A DNA stretch of 64,000 bases from Marisa cornuarietis (GCA_004794655.1 SMMW01000025.1:1424001-1488000), one strand, 5' to 3'; shown: positions 33,846 to 45,370, counted from the stretch's first letter. Program-made: numbers and translations. Notes: generated by a model not told the origin, from the sequence alone.

Positions 33846-34945
33846 CACCGATCATTTCTCTCCACAGCAAAAGTCAATTCGTCCCAGCTACGACCATTTC
33901 GTCCCAATGCCGAAAAGTCAATTCATCCCAAGCCCAAAAGACGATTTTTTTTTTTTTTTTGATTGGTGTTTTACGCCGAGCCAGCAACTAAGGCTATATC
34001 ACGGCAAGGCAGCCAGCCCTGTAAACAGATGCCACATGCAGAGAAAGAACAGCGTGCCCGAGACGAGAACTGAACCCAGGATAGCCAACCTTCATTGTAT
34101 TGGTGATAGGCGCTAACCGTTGCGCCACCGGACCGCCCCCCCCCCCCCACCAAAAGACGAACAGATCACTGACGAAACAAGTAGCTATTAACATCAAATA
34201 TTACTGAAAGATCCATACGTTGTTCAAACAATACAGAAACGCAAACTCAGCTGCCTGCTTGAAATCAACCATGCGAATAAGTTTAGCCACATTTTACTGA
34301 ACAAAAATGGTCGCTTGGCAATAGGCATGCAGAGAACGTATATTACAATGGCAAATAACAGTGATTTTTTTTCTTTAAACAATCTTTTAAATCAAAAAGA
34401 TTTTGTCGCCATTTTAATTATCGTGAACTTGTATTTAAGTTTTTCTTATTTTTATTGTATGCAGAGACTTTGCTGATCGGGTTCTCATTTAGCTTGAAGT
34501 ACATCATACTACAGTAGTGCAGCGACACCAGTGTCGTCAACCGTGAAATTCACTTCAAAAAATTGTTGAAATGCGTAGATAAATTCCATTAATATTTATT
34601 TATTTATTTATTTATAGTCATGCTGTATTTATTGTAAACCATCCCATGCTCAAAAGACTGGTCTGGGCGGTCGAGGTGACAGATGTACTCTGGCCACTCT
34701 ATGCTGGCTGTCAATTAATTTAGTCTAGACTTTGTTTTGACAGTCGTTAGTTATTCTTAGCTATTGTGGAGGTTAGTCACAGAGACGTCGCTGATCGGGT
34801 AGTCATAGTGGTGATCGATTCGTCGTTTGGGCTTGGGACGATTTGACTTTTCAGTCTCTGGACGAAATGGTCCTACTTGGGACGAAATGGACGTAGTTGG
34901 GACGAACTGACTCTTGCTGTGGGGGCGAAATGACCGGCCTCCATT
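33846..34945. mobile_element. Inverted-repeat element with GGGACGAAAT-rich arms
   Basis: The left arm (about 33846-33944) and right arm (about 34815-34945) are inverted complements over more than 100 bp: both carry CCACAGCAAAAGTC-like, AATTCGTCCCAGCTACG-like and CCCAAGCCCAAAAGACGA-like blocks in the same order when one is reverse complemented. Each arm repeats GGGACGAAATGG internally. No coding frame inside, so a MITE/foldback element of unassigned superfamily. A SINE has inserted in the left arm. Confidence 0.75.
33945..34149 (-). mobile_element. Intact tRNA-derived SINE, family 1, with 11-bp target-site duplication
   Basis: On the minus strand: a G run, tRNA-like head GGTGGCGCAACGGTTAGCGC (box A) and GGGTTCAGTTCTC (box B), body GCATGTGGCATCTGTTTACA, end GGCTCGGCGTAAAACACCAA and an A tail (T run at 33945-33960 on plus). 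It is flanked by direct repeats CCAAAAGACGA at 33934-33944 and 34150-34160, showing target-primed insertion into the left arm of the surrounding inverted-repeat element. Confidence 0.93.
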
Positions 34946-35234
34946 TTATTTTAAAATTTAATTGTTAGCTTCAGTACGCGTGCAATGGTGCTGGCTGTGA
35001 CACTTGCAGGTGTTGATATTGATGGTGTTAGAATCACTCAGGCCAGGTCCCGTGGCGATGGCGGGGTTCCCTGGTGTTGGTGTGTGATTGATGTCGTTCA
35101 GCGTTCGATGCGCTATCAAAACATAAAAAAACAAAAAAAAAAACACTTGGCTGCTGACAGCAATACAGATGAAGGAAAAACATGTGTGGGCCGGAGGGGA
35201 AGCCTTTCAAGTCTATAAAAATGTGCGTGATGTG

Positions 35235-35336
<102 letters not shown>

Positions 35337-37378
35337 AAGTCGCATCAGCTGTGTTTAAGACATATCAACATAAATCTTGATGAATAAGCCTTTCAATCCT
35401 GATCGTGATACAGGCCTACAAACATCACCATAGAAAGACCTACAGAAAAAAAACACCGCTGAGATTAGAAATGTACATCAAGACCCTATAGAGTTGTCGG
35501 CAGGGGACAACCAGTGGGGCAGCTTGGACCACATGGTGTTAATTAGCCATCTCCATAACCATTCGTGGCGTCACGAGTTTGGCCAGTTTGTGCGCTTGCT
35601 TGTAGGCTTGCATCTGGAGAATGGGGATTTGGGGGAAACTCAATGCAGCGATTAAAAAAAATCAAACAAATTTTTCGTAGAAAGAGCTTTTTTAGCGGTT
35701 TCGTATACTAGTTTATTATCTTGTATAAAGATGTCCCAGCATGTTGAAGCAGAAATGAACAGGCAGAAATTAATGTTATCAGATTCTGTGCTGTGTACCC
35801 CTGATGATCAAAGTGATAGTTAACTCACTACTTGCACACACAGAAGTTAAAAAAAAGACGCCACCAGATTGAATGTTTCGTTCTTTTTTCAAGGCACAGA
35901 ATCATCAGTGTCAGTGTGTTTGTTTTACTTATCAACAAGTTACATCAGAGGTATTGTTTCGACAATCCTAATCTAAACTCTGCGGAAGGAGGCATATGTC
36001 AGCCTAGCAGACTCTTTGTTCATCACTAGCTTCCAACATTTGTTTTCTGTCACATTAGATACAGGTCACACTTTGCACATCATACATCACCTTCTCTGTT
36101 TTTTTCTCGTCCATCTTGTACTTGACGTTAAGGGTAAGCTGTTTGGAACGTTCACAACGTGTAAATGTAATTTTCCTTTGATTTGGAATGACCAAAGTAA
36201 CCTACGGGGATTTTTTTTAACGGTCAGTTTCAGGTTGAGCCTGTTAACTAACAGCTACTTTGTGGGTGATGGCTGTCCCTTCGAAGTTTTGCCGACCAAA
36301 AGTGCCATGGAAAGAAGTTCTCTAAGACCAATGAATGTGTATTGAGTACAGTGGCGGCCATGAGGGTACATAACAATCTCTCTGGACGACCAATTTTGGT
36401 TGACTGGCTCAGCCAGCACAGATATCAAGAGAATGAATAAATGAATAAATGAATGCTGCCAAGAAAGTGAAACTAAGATGGTTTGAGTAGGTATCAATAT
36501 CATCGGGCTTTTGTAATATATGCTTTCTAATTTACTGTTCCGGGGTGCAGGCATGGAACACAACCACGAACAGGCACTAAAATAGATGGGAAAAGTAATG
36601 TAGAGCATATAATGTTGGCTTTTTGTGCTGGCAAATACGCCAGTGGCTGAGTGCTCAGAATAAGATCTCATTTTCTCTTTATCCCATCTCTTTCTCTCTC
36701 TCTGCCTATTTAAGTTATTTTTGAGAAGTTAATGACAAATTAATTTGAGCGCTACCGTGGGTTTTTACATTAAATGATGACCACATAAAAGACTACCGTC
36801 GGGAGAGGAAAGTTGTTGAGAAATCATGGCAACACCCATGAGGAAAATGATCCAAGGGGGCGGGGCAGGATGAAGTCAGCGAAAGGGAGAGAGGAAAAAA
36901 TATAGTGAAACTAGGGGAAGGGGGGCACCGATCTTGTAAGAGAGTAGGAGAGACTGAAAGGAGGCTTTGACATAAAGCTGATGACTGTAATGAGGCAGGA
37001 AGAGTTATTGTTAGAAGACACGTAACAGGTAGAAAGAAGCTTGATTATGCACAGTTGTCCTGTCACACAGGTGCACGAATCCTGTCCACCTCATCTCGCC
37101 TGTCTCCTCTTCCCCAGTCTCTCCACCTTGTCGATAAGACAGCCGTTAACTGATACTCAGACGTTTCTAACTGAAGTGTTATCTGACACCATGAAACCCG
37201 GGTTTTCCAAGAGCCGTAGGTGGTGGCGACACCTGCTGGCGTGGCATGCTGCGGATTTTAAAATAATTTATTGACTGAAATCGTAGTGTAACTGGCAAAA
37301 CTAAAGGTTGAAAGGACTGAACATCGTTGCCTGGCAACGGCCATCGTGGCAGGGATATTTTTGCTTTTGTAAAGGGTT

Positions 37379-37380
<2 letters not shown>

Positions 37381-37429
<49 letters not shown>
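37381..37429. repeat. (TG)n array
   Basis: About 49 bp of uninterrupted TG. Confidence 0.98.
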
Positions 37430-37435
<6 letters not shown>

Positions 37436-38678
37436 TGCTTAGCATGGTACACAACGACCTCACTGTGAATCTTGTCCTTCCATGGACTATCTATTTTTAC
37501 TTTTATCCAAACCACACACACGCGTGGATGCTCTTGATGGCGTGTTTATGTGCCTGCTTTGATAGTTCTTTCTCTTCCGCGCAAAGCCTTAACAAAAATA
37601 TTTATACTTTAAGCTTCCAGCGTCGGGAATCAAGCATAAAATTATACATACATCATCCACCCACCCACACGTGTGCTGTATCTATGACTTTCCGACATTC
37701 AAAATGTGCCTCTGTTCACGACTGTTAATGGCTCGCTGTCCTTACCTCCAAGGCAGCTTGGACTCCCTGTAAACTACTATCTCGAGTGGTTCAACAGACC
37801 TACGATCTGTATCGTGACCCCGCTGCGATGCCAAAAAAATCAACCAGGAGTATTTTTGTGTGACGAAGCAGTTCAAACAGCCCACTTCGTAACTATTGAA
37901 AACCTAAACGTCTGACAAGTATGATCTCAGAAACGGAAAAGAGAGAAAGAACGAAGCAGTTTTATTAGTAACTATGAAACTGGCCAGACGGATTTCCGAC
38001 CTGCATCAGAACTGAGCCAGGACAAGAGAGAGGGGCACTATCTTGGTCTCGCAGCCCACAGCGTTTTGACCTTCACTGGAGTGGCTCTTTTGGTGTCACT
38101 CCGTGTGTGTTGGATAATCAGATGATTGTAGTATAGTTGCCATCAGCACTCACTTTCGCGTGCTCTCGCATCACGATTGTGGAAAATCTTCTCCCACTTT
38201 CATCCCATGACCAGTCAAACGTCATAAATAATTAGTAATGCAGTGCGCGTTTTCCGAAGTTGTGGGGAGGCCATTTTAATCTTTGATTTCTGTTTGTTTC
38301 TGTTTCGTGGATCTTTCACTATTTTAATTTTTTGTTGGTCTTTTTGTTTTCGATGACGAGCTCATCTTCCTACAAAGAGTCATGAACGCTCGCATGCATG
38401 AACCCACACCTCCACCTTACCCACCATAGGAGTCTCTTCTTTCAACCTTGAGGCGCACGCATACAGTGTCGTATCGCCAGACAGGTCCTCTGTGCTTTTG
38501 GTTTGGTAATGAGTATCACACATAAGTGTAATGATCGTGTGAGTTTCTTCATTTCATCCTTTTTTTCACACATCACATAAAAAAGTGTTAGGTCGTACAA
38601 TGTTTGCAGTTCTTTACTTCATAAAACAGTAATTGATTTTCACAAGTGATTTCTGCTCATGCTTACACTGACATGTTC

Positions 38679-38679
38679 T

Positions 38680-38751
<72 letters not shown>
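38679..38751. repeat. (TC)n(AC)n array
   Basis: Composite: about 22 bp of TC followed by about 50 bp of AC. Confidence 0.98.
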
Positions 38752-38754
<3 letters not shown>

Positions 38755-39017
38755 GCGAGCGGGCACTTATAGGTCGACAAAGATTAACATAAGCATGGGC
38801 TGGGTTGTACCTAATCCAATGCCAATATGCACAAAATAGCATTCATTCATTCATTCAGTAAGGCTTCATTGATTTATAAAAGCACAACGATTACCTTGTT
38901 CGGCTTGCAATGCTTATTGTGGGCCATTTGCAGGACAATGACCAGGGCAGAGATGGACAACAACATACACAACGTTTTGTAACAGATACTGACAATTTCT
39001 TCAGATTCACAATAATG

Positions 39018-39023
39018 TTTATT
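39018..39023 (-). promoter_or_regulatory. Candidate polyadenylation signal of the G-alpha gene
   Basis: AATAAA on the minus strand about 180 bases after the TGA of the G-alpha exon. Position is right for a 3' untranslated region, but the hexamer alone is weak evidence. Confidence 0.4.
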
Positions 39024-39202
39024 ATTAAGCATCATCGGGGGTACTGAAGACGCTACGCATAAAAGTCTGTACCACAACCAAGTTAATTCTAGATTCACAA
39101 ACACAAGTTCCTCTCGAGTGAGTTGAGTCACTTATGTCTTTCCCGTCTTTCAGATAGCGGAGATGTTACAAGGGGACAACACTTATTCGTGATTTAAACG
39201 GG

Positions 39203-39766
39203 TCATTCTGGGATCACTTTCCTCAAGAGGTTGTCACGAATGTCTCTTCGAACGTCCGCGAAGACCGACTGCACTTTGTGACTGTCCGTGCCCAACAGGA
39301 AGTGGTGGTAGATTCGGCGCGCCCCGCACTTCTCCTTGAACGTGGCGAACACGTAGTTCTTCACGTCCTCCACGTCGTGCGTGTTTCCGATGAAATCGGG
39401 GAAGACGGACTTGAGGTCGAACTTGCTGCTTTTAGCCACCAGTAGGTCCAGCTTGGTAAAGAGGAGGATAATGGGCAGCTTCACCAGGAAGGGGTCGCGG
39501 GCGATGGTCTGGAAGAACATCCGCGTCTCCTCGAAACCGGAAGTCAGCGCTCCGTGCCGCAGACTGCGCTCGACGTCGGCGCAGGACGCCATGAAGACGA
39601 TGCTGCTGACGTTGTCAAAAAAGCGCAGGAGTTTGAGTGAAGTCAGGCTGTGACCGCCCATCTCTGTCAACTGGAAAGTCGTGCCGCCGATGGTGACCTC
39701 ATGGTCACAGACCCCACAAGTGCTGGCGTATACGTGAATGATGTCTGACGTGTTCGGAATAAACGT
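39203..39766 (-). CDS. Divergent heterotrimeric G-protein alpha subunit, last exon (partial gene)
   Basis: 188 codons from acceptor TTGCAG to TGA, phase 0. It starts where G-alpha proteins enter switch I (FIPNTSDIIHVYASTCGV; usually YIPT-QDVLR-R--TTGI) and runs to the C terminus. Switch II reads LTEMGGHSLTS against the usual FDVGGQR; the guanine-specificity motif is LFTKLDLL (usual NKKD); the TCAT region is LLGTDSHKVQSVF; the end is NLLRKVIPE. The switch-I threonine that binds Mg is kept, but the catalytic switch-I arginine aligns with Tyr and the switch-II glutamine is His, so GTP hydrolysis should be impaired (inference). It lacks the C-terminal Cys of the Gi/o class. The P-loop and helical-domain exons must lie to the right; I did not find them. 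The exon is CpG-rich, with codon use unlike the AT-rich receptor genes. Confidence 0.88.
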   Translation of the reverse strand, partial: TFIPNTSDIIHVYASTCGVCDHEVTIGGTTFQLTEMGGHSLTSLKLLRFFDNVSSIVFMASCADVERSLRHGALTSGFEETRMFFQTIARDPFLVKLPIILLFTKLDLLVAKSSKFDLKSVFPDFIGNTHDVEDVKNYVFATFKEKCGARRIYHHFLLGTDSHKVQSVFADVRRDIRDNLLRKVIPE

Positions 39767-40256
39767 CTGCAACGTAAATAAGTACATTTATAGGCTAAAA
39801 AGAAAGAAACTTTATCATTACGAAAGAAAAAGAGATAAACGAATACTACAAAAGGAAGGAAAGTAATGGGAAAAAAAGAAAAAAAGGTAACTTGAAATAA
39901 AGAAACTAAACACTATAAAAACCAACGTGTCTTTCCTTACATGTGATAACAAAGATCAGACGAAGTCTTATTCATCGGGTTTATAATAAAGAAATTGAAT
40001 ATTAATTTTTACGTTGACTTTTTCGGCCCTTAAAATTATATTGTTTTACTTTATGTGAACTGTAGTACGACGGGATTGATCTTTGGACAATTTTTCGTAG
40101 GCAAGTTTACATACAAAGATGTATTTATTTGTCAATAAAGAGTAGTATGTGGGGTATATAATAAACACTGCTCTACCTCCAGACGACATCTGTATGTGTG
40201 TGTGTGAGTGCGCGATAGGGGTCGCGGGTAGGGTCAGGAGGTTTAACAGGGTCTGT
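39767..40256. other. Flank between G-alpha exon and minisatellite
   Basis: AT-rich, presumably intron of the G-alpha gene. No exon recognised. Confidence 0.45.
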
Positions 40257-40636
40257 GACGTTCACATTGTACTTACATACCCAGCTGGACGTCTCTGGGT
40301 CTGACTGACCAACTCTGGGCATTAGAGCCTCCTGATGGTAGGAAGCTTCAGAGACGTTCACATTGTACTTACATACCCGGCTGGACGTCTCTTGGTCTGA
40401 CTGACAAACTATGGGCATTAGAGCCTCCTGATGGTAGGAAGCTTCAGAGACGTTCACATTGTACTTACATACCCGGCTGGACGTCTCTGGGTCTGACTGA
40501 CCAACTCTGGGCATTAGAGCCTCCTGATGGTAGGAAGCTTCAGAGACGTTCACATTGTACTTAAATACCCGGCTGGACGTCTCTGGGTCTGACTGACAAA
40601 CTATGGGCATTAGAGCCTCCTGATGGTAGGAAGCTT
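40257..40636. repeat. 96-bp minisatellite, four copies
   Basis: Four direct copies start at 40257, 40353, 40449 and 40545, each exactly 96 bp and beginning GACGTTCACATTGTACTTA. Copies alternate between two variants (CCAACTCTGGGCAT and CAAACTATGGGCAT), so the real unit is a 192-bp dimer. Because 96 is divisible by three, the minus strand stays open as a 32-residue repeat (QSDPETSSRV-KYNVNVSEAS), but nothing else suggests it is translated. Confidence 0.95.
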
Positions 40637-41640
40637 TACTAGAGTCAAGTGGTTGCTTTGTCTTGTCGGTGTTCCCTATTGTCGGAACCTCGGCCTTTAG
40701 ATTGCGTCTGGTCCGTCAACATTCATGTAGGCTATTTCCGGCCTGAGGCCGCCGGGCAGGATGAAGTGTAAATACAGTCAGGCGCCTTGAGGGCACATCG
40801 CTGTTATAATTAATTAAAATCGCTAATCAGAGGCTCGTTTCCTTCCTTCTGTCCTACACAGGATAGCACTAATGCACCGCAGACGTCTTCCTGTCTTTCA
40901 TTTCAATATCATCATACAGTTCAGCACCTATTTACCTTTCCAGTACCATTTTCCTATTTACAGTTTATTACGATTTATATTGTCCTGTTTGCTTGTACGT
41001 GGCACGACACCTTCATGGCATCAGAATCCGCGATTTAATGAAATATGGAAATAAGAGCAAAAGTACTGGTAAATGGAATACTATTGGTATTGTACACTGT
41101 ACAGGTGTACTGTTTGATTTTCTAGATAATGACTGGAGCAACGAGGTATTTTCTTTAGATTCTAGTTGTTAAACGACTCTTTTTCGTGCTCTCTATCTCT
41201 CTATCTCAGTTTTAGTGCGTGCGCCCTTGTGTGTGTGAGTAAAGAGTTATTTGCCCTGTAAATTGTATCTAAGGGAACTGCATTATGTAGCTGGCTGCTA
41301 ATGTAATGGCACGACACAATCGTAGCGAATATTTTGCTTTGTCGTGCGAATACTTCGCCGCTAGGCCCGGCATGCTTTTTGTAAAGTCGTTTTATCCCCG
41401 TTTTCGAGGCTGAACTTTACTCACAGCGTGCTAAGACTGGTTAAAGGAGGGCCCTGCATGACATGTAAGACAGTAGAATAGCTTGCTTGCTCTGACGAGT
41501 TCTCCTTACAATCCATATTTCAATATCACTTACAGGAAAAAGAGACGATATGAACTGAGTACCCCACTAATGCACCAGCTTGCCATATCAAAGAAACAGA
41601 AAGTTGTTCTTTTGTGCTTTAATCGGTTAAAGCCTGTGAT

Positions 41641-41647
41641 TCTCTCT

Positions 41648-41714
<67 letters not shown>

Positions 41715-41722
41715 GTTGTTGT
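41641..41722. repeat. (TC)n(TG)n array
   Basis: About 11 bp TC then about 62 bp TG ending in TTG triplets. Confidence 0.98.
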
Positions 41723-41953
41723 TGGCAAGAACGACTGTACAACTTTTATGCTAAAGTTTTAAACACGTCACATATAAGAAATCTTCAATCATACACTGTA
41801 GGGAATCAGCCAAACTATTCCACTCATTTGGAAAAGGGGAACAGTTCATGTTGAGGGAGCCATAAATGCTCCAAAACGGTCAGGTACACTTTAGCGTTAA
41901 CAGACTTTTCATGAAGTCGAACGATATGACCGATATAAATCAAGTATTGATTT

Positions 41954-41976
41954 TTCTCTCGTTCTCTCTCTCGTTT

Positions 41977-42057
<81 letters not shown>
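41954..42057. repeat. (TC)n(AC)n array
   Basis: Interrupted TC run followed by about 62 bp of AC, mirroring the composite at 38679-38751. Confidence 0.97.
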
Positions 42058-42058
<1 letters not shown>

Positions 42059-44005
42059 TTGTTAGATCAAATCTGTTAGCTCACACACCCAGGCTGCACA
42101 AAACTTCCTTTGACATGATGGCATGATCGTATCATTATGCCAACTCAAGGGGGGCTCACACCACAGAGAGCACATTTGCTTGTCTTCTGTTCTCCTGAAA
42201 GCATCCCGTTACTTTCATACATAATGGCATGCTCATGAAGAGGACAAGAGGACGAGTCACAGGACGCATGAAAGATTAGTTCCATCATTTTAAGAGTCCA
42301 GATTTTCAGCCAGTGAAGATGGCGACAAAGAACACAGCGTTCAGATTATGGGGACCAGACCACGCAATCGATTCGATTACCGGTGGAACTTCACGAAGCT
42401 GTAGAACAATTCATTCATTTCATCCCGTAACTGGTACCGTAGAGAAGACAAGGGGGAGTGCAGCAGAGATGAACTCACGCTAGCAGGGTCGGTCTTGACC
42501 CTCTCAGTGAACAGCAAGTCTACTCCTTTAACTGTATTACCACCAGCTTGCAAAGAAGTTATAGGGCTATGTTTGTTTTGTTCTTACCCTATGGCCAGAA
42601 AGCAATACTCGGTAAGGAAATGTGCTCTGTTGGTATGTCTAGCTCTCTTTTTCTGTCCTTTACGCAAGCATACACATACAAACATGAGCGATAAGAACCA
42701 GTGTTACCGTTTGGTCGTATCCGCTGAAAAAGGTGGGGTAAGACATGTCAAGTCACGATATTCAATAGAACTGTATAACAGCCCGAGTTTCCAAAATCAC
42801 GGTCTTATTGCTATCTCCCCCCTTTCCTGAAACCTGATATACTGTCCTAACAGCCCCAGTTTTTAAAGCAAGTTCCCAGAACAAGATTGAATTCTGTGTC
42901 GGTTCTATTATTCACATAGCTCACGATCTTCAAGATTTGTGGGTTATACAGGGGACACGAGGAAAGAGGTAGGAGGGCTTGGGAGGAGGTGGGGCTTTGA
43001 CAAAATCGTCTAATTTGATGGTCACGCATGGCTGCGTCCGGTTCAAACCCGATGTCCTAAAAAACAAGAAATTTTAACTTTTTTTCAGTTGCGTTATATT
43101 ATCTTCCACCCTTTTTTTTCCTAACAACCTGATCGTCCAAATCAGGTGGAACCAGACCCCCGCGTGATCGATTGAATTAATAGTGGACTTTTACGGACCC
43201 TTAAGACTGTTTTTAACAGGAGAAATATCATTATCATTTAGCGAGTAGCTAATTTTGGGAAGGTTATGGGAGGTTTTAGGACATACAGTTGTAGCATTGG
43301 AACTTTACAATGGGACTTTGGGGTACTCCAGAGGTGGAACGCTTTGACACTTCAGAACGATTTACCTGCAGGTTTTATTCTAACCACTGATGTCGCCAAG
43401 AAAGTAGAGTCAGTTCAGGAAATAATTATGCTCTTGTCTGTCCGTCTCTTTGTCTCTCTGTATGTGCACTAGTACATAGAAATCCGCAATATATTTACAC
43501 CACCAGGGTGTTTTTACGCGAACAGCTTTTGTGTTTGACCCTGCAGTTCACAATCCTGTATCATACATCGTACATCTATTCATAATTTGCACTTTCCCCT
43601 CCCAGCACGAGAAGAGACTGAGGTGAAAGGTGGAGCTGGGGAGTGACGAGTGTAAAGAAAGGTTAGGAGGTTCGACAACATGTGATTGTGTGAGAAAAGT
43701 GGATACGCATGGTTGAGTGTTATTCAGAAAACACTGCTTTTCTTGGAGATGATGCATCTTGAAATTTCCGATTTGCTTGTTACTGGAATTCTTTTCATGT
43801 GTGGCATTATGTTTTTCTGCGTCCCTGGCTGTCTCGTCCTCTGTTTGCGTCTGTCTCTGTCTTGTCCATCTTTTTATGATGATTGGAGATAAAAGGGTTC
43901 GTTCCTGGCATTCTCTGGGGGGGGGGAAGGAGAGGGTTCTGAGTCTTTCTTTGCGTTGCTTTTTACCTGATGTCTCGTTCTAACCCTAACTGTCGCGTGT
44001 GCACG

Positions 44006-44006
<1 letters not shown>

Positions 44007-44055
<49 letters not shown>
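44007..44055. repeat. (AC)n array
   Basis: About 49 bp of uninterrupted AC. Confidence 0.98.
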
Positions 44056-44057
<2 letters not shown>

Positions 44058-44273
44058 TTACTGACCAAGAGCAGGACGGAGAGTTATTAAATCAGGCAGG
44101 AGCCGTCGGGATATAACAAGCTCTCCGGGTGGGGGTGGAGCGTGGATCGCTCTCAATCAGCTCCTCCCCTACGGCCCTACGCTGAGTTCACTCTCCCACC
44201 CTCCTTTCCCGCCAATCTCCGGCCCGTTTCCCGCACTTATGCGTCGTACCAGGAAAGATAATCCTGTGGTGAC

Positions 44274-44440
44274 ATGGCAGTGCTGGCGGACCAGGACAGA
44301 GACCGATTTAAGGCAGCCACACCCTCCAACTCAGCCGCGCAAATTGGGCGAGACGTTTCGCAATTTATAGTCTGTCTTTGCAACAGGTTCAATAGTTTCT
44401 TCCACCGTTACCGGTATCACTACAAGCTCGTCACCAAGTA
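44274..44440 (+). CDS. Candidate first exon, unrecognised protein
   Basis: An ATG in a CpG-rich setting (44100-44270 is GC- and C-rich with CCCGCC-type motifs, promoter-like) opens MAVLADQDRDRFKAATPSNS and continues SQFIVCLCNRFNSFFHRYRY to a plausible donor AA|GTATGT at about 44437. I do not recognise the sequence and found no following exon. It could equally be a chance open frame; past the donor the frame runs into a TG array. Confidence 0.22.
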
Positions 44441-44514
44441 TGTTATTACACTCTGTGTGTGTGTGTGTGTGGTGGTAGTGGTCGGGGTAGACGTTGGGGG
44501 GTAGGGGCACTACT

Positions 44515-44650
44515 GAGGTGCGTTAGGTAACGCCAACAACTAAAGCTGCACCACAGCCTCGTAAACCGACGTCACATGTAGTGAAAGCTCAGGGGGCACT
44601 CGACGAGATCCAACGCCCGACCCTCACCACTTGTGACAAAGCATTGTTCC
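44515..44650 (-). mobile_element. Degenerate SINE, family 1 (tentative)
   Basis: The order TAACGCC-AACAACTAAAGCTG, CACAGCCTCGTAAACCGACG, TCACATGTAGTGAAAG parallels the plus-strand view of the intact copy at 33945-34149 (AGCAACTAAGGCTATATCAC, CCCTGTAAACAGATGCCACA, TGCAGAGAAAGAA). Diverged. Confidence 0.45.
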
Positions 44651-44764
44651 ATCGATCCGCCCACTCCCTCGTGGTATGACAGAGGAAACACTATATATAT
44701 ATATATATCACTAACACAAGCGTGTATTGATGGACAAGGTTTTGGACAATTTCAATGAAGCTGC

Positions 44765-45370
44765 CGTAGGGTCTTTGTACAGTCTCAGCAACCATATCAA
44801 TAACACTAACGATAACATCGACGATAACACCGACGATAACACTAACAACACGAACAATAACATGAACAATAAAATAAACGGCACTACCATCAGCACCAAC
44901 AATAAAACGAAGGATAATGTAAACAATAACAAAAAATCACGATAACACTATCAACACGAACTATTCCACGATAACGTGAACTATAACACAAAACGTAAAC
45001 AATAACACTAACACGAACAATAACACAGACATAACGCTAACAATAACATAAACAAAAACACTAACAACACGAACATTAACACAAAAATATAGACAATAAC
45101 ACAAAATAACATGAAAATAACGCGAACAATAACAAAAAACCTGAAAAATAACACTAACATCAACCCAAATAATAACATAAGCGATAACCTAAACAGTAAC
45201 ACAAACAATAATCAGAGCAATAGGACTAGCAATACCACTAACAACAACACAAACATAATACGAACACCATAATAACACTAACAACACGAACGCTAACACT
45301 AACAATACAACAACCAATAACACATACAGGAACTCAAACAGTAACATTAACAATAACATTAACTAGAAGA
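44765..45370. repeat. Degenerate AAC-rich tract
   Basis: About 600 bp dominated by AACAATAACACTAACAAC-type words with no fixed period and almost no T on the plus strand outside AAT/ACT. Reading frames through it are Asn/Thr-rich or, on the other strand, Leu/Val/Phe-rich low-complexity artefacts. Confidence 0.9.

Larger units (their letters stand above)
35340..38870. other. Intergenic with microsatellites
   Basis: Contains (TG)n at 37381-37429, (TC)n(AC)n at 38679-38751, and AATGAATA repeats near 36433-36455. Several open frames of about 100-140 codons occur but show no recognisable domain or splice pattern. Nothing else assigned. Confidence 0.55.
40640..44000. other. Intergenic or intronic, nothing assigned beyond microsatellites
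   Basis: Holds the dinucleotide arrays at 41641-41722 and 41954-42057. I looked for upstream G-alpha exons (P-loop GxGESGKST) on the minus strand and saw none. Confidence 0.5.

Noticed and set aside
33945..34149. Possible tRNA gene on the minus strand
   Set aside because: A/B boxes belong to a SINE with A tail and target-site duplication.
40173..40610. 145-codon minus-strand repeat-protein frame
   Set aside because: It is open because the minisatellite unit is a multiple of three; no splice or start evidence ties it to the G-alpha gene.
40257..40636. CRISPR-like array
   Set aside because: The repeats are 96 bp, contiguous, without unique spacers, and the DNA is eukaryotic.
43983..43990. 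TAACCCTAAC, possible interstitial telomere repeat
   Set aside because: Only about one and a half units of TTAGGG complement; expected by chance.
44711..45208. Leu/Val/Phe-rich minus-strand frames that look like membrane proteins
   Set aside because: They are the complement of the AAC-rich tract; no start context, no conservation expected.
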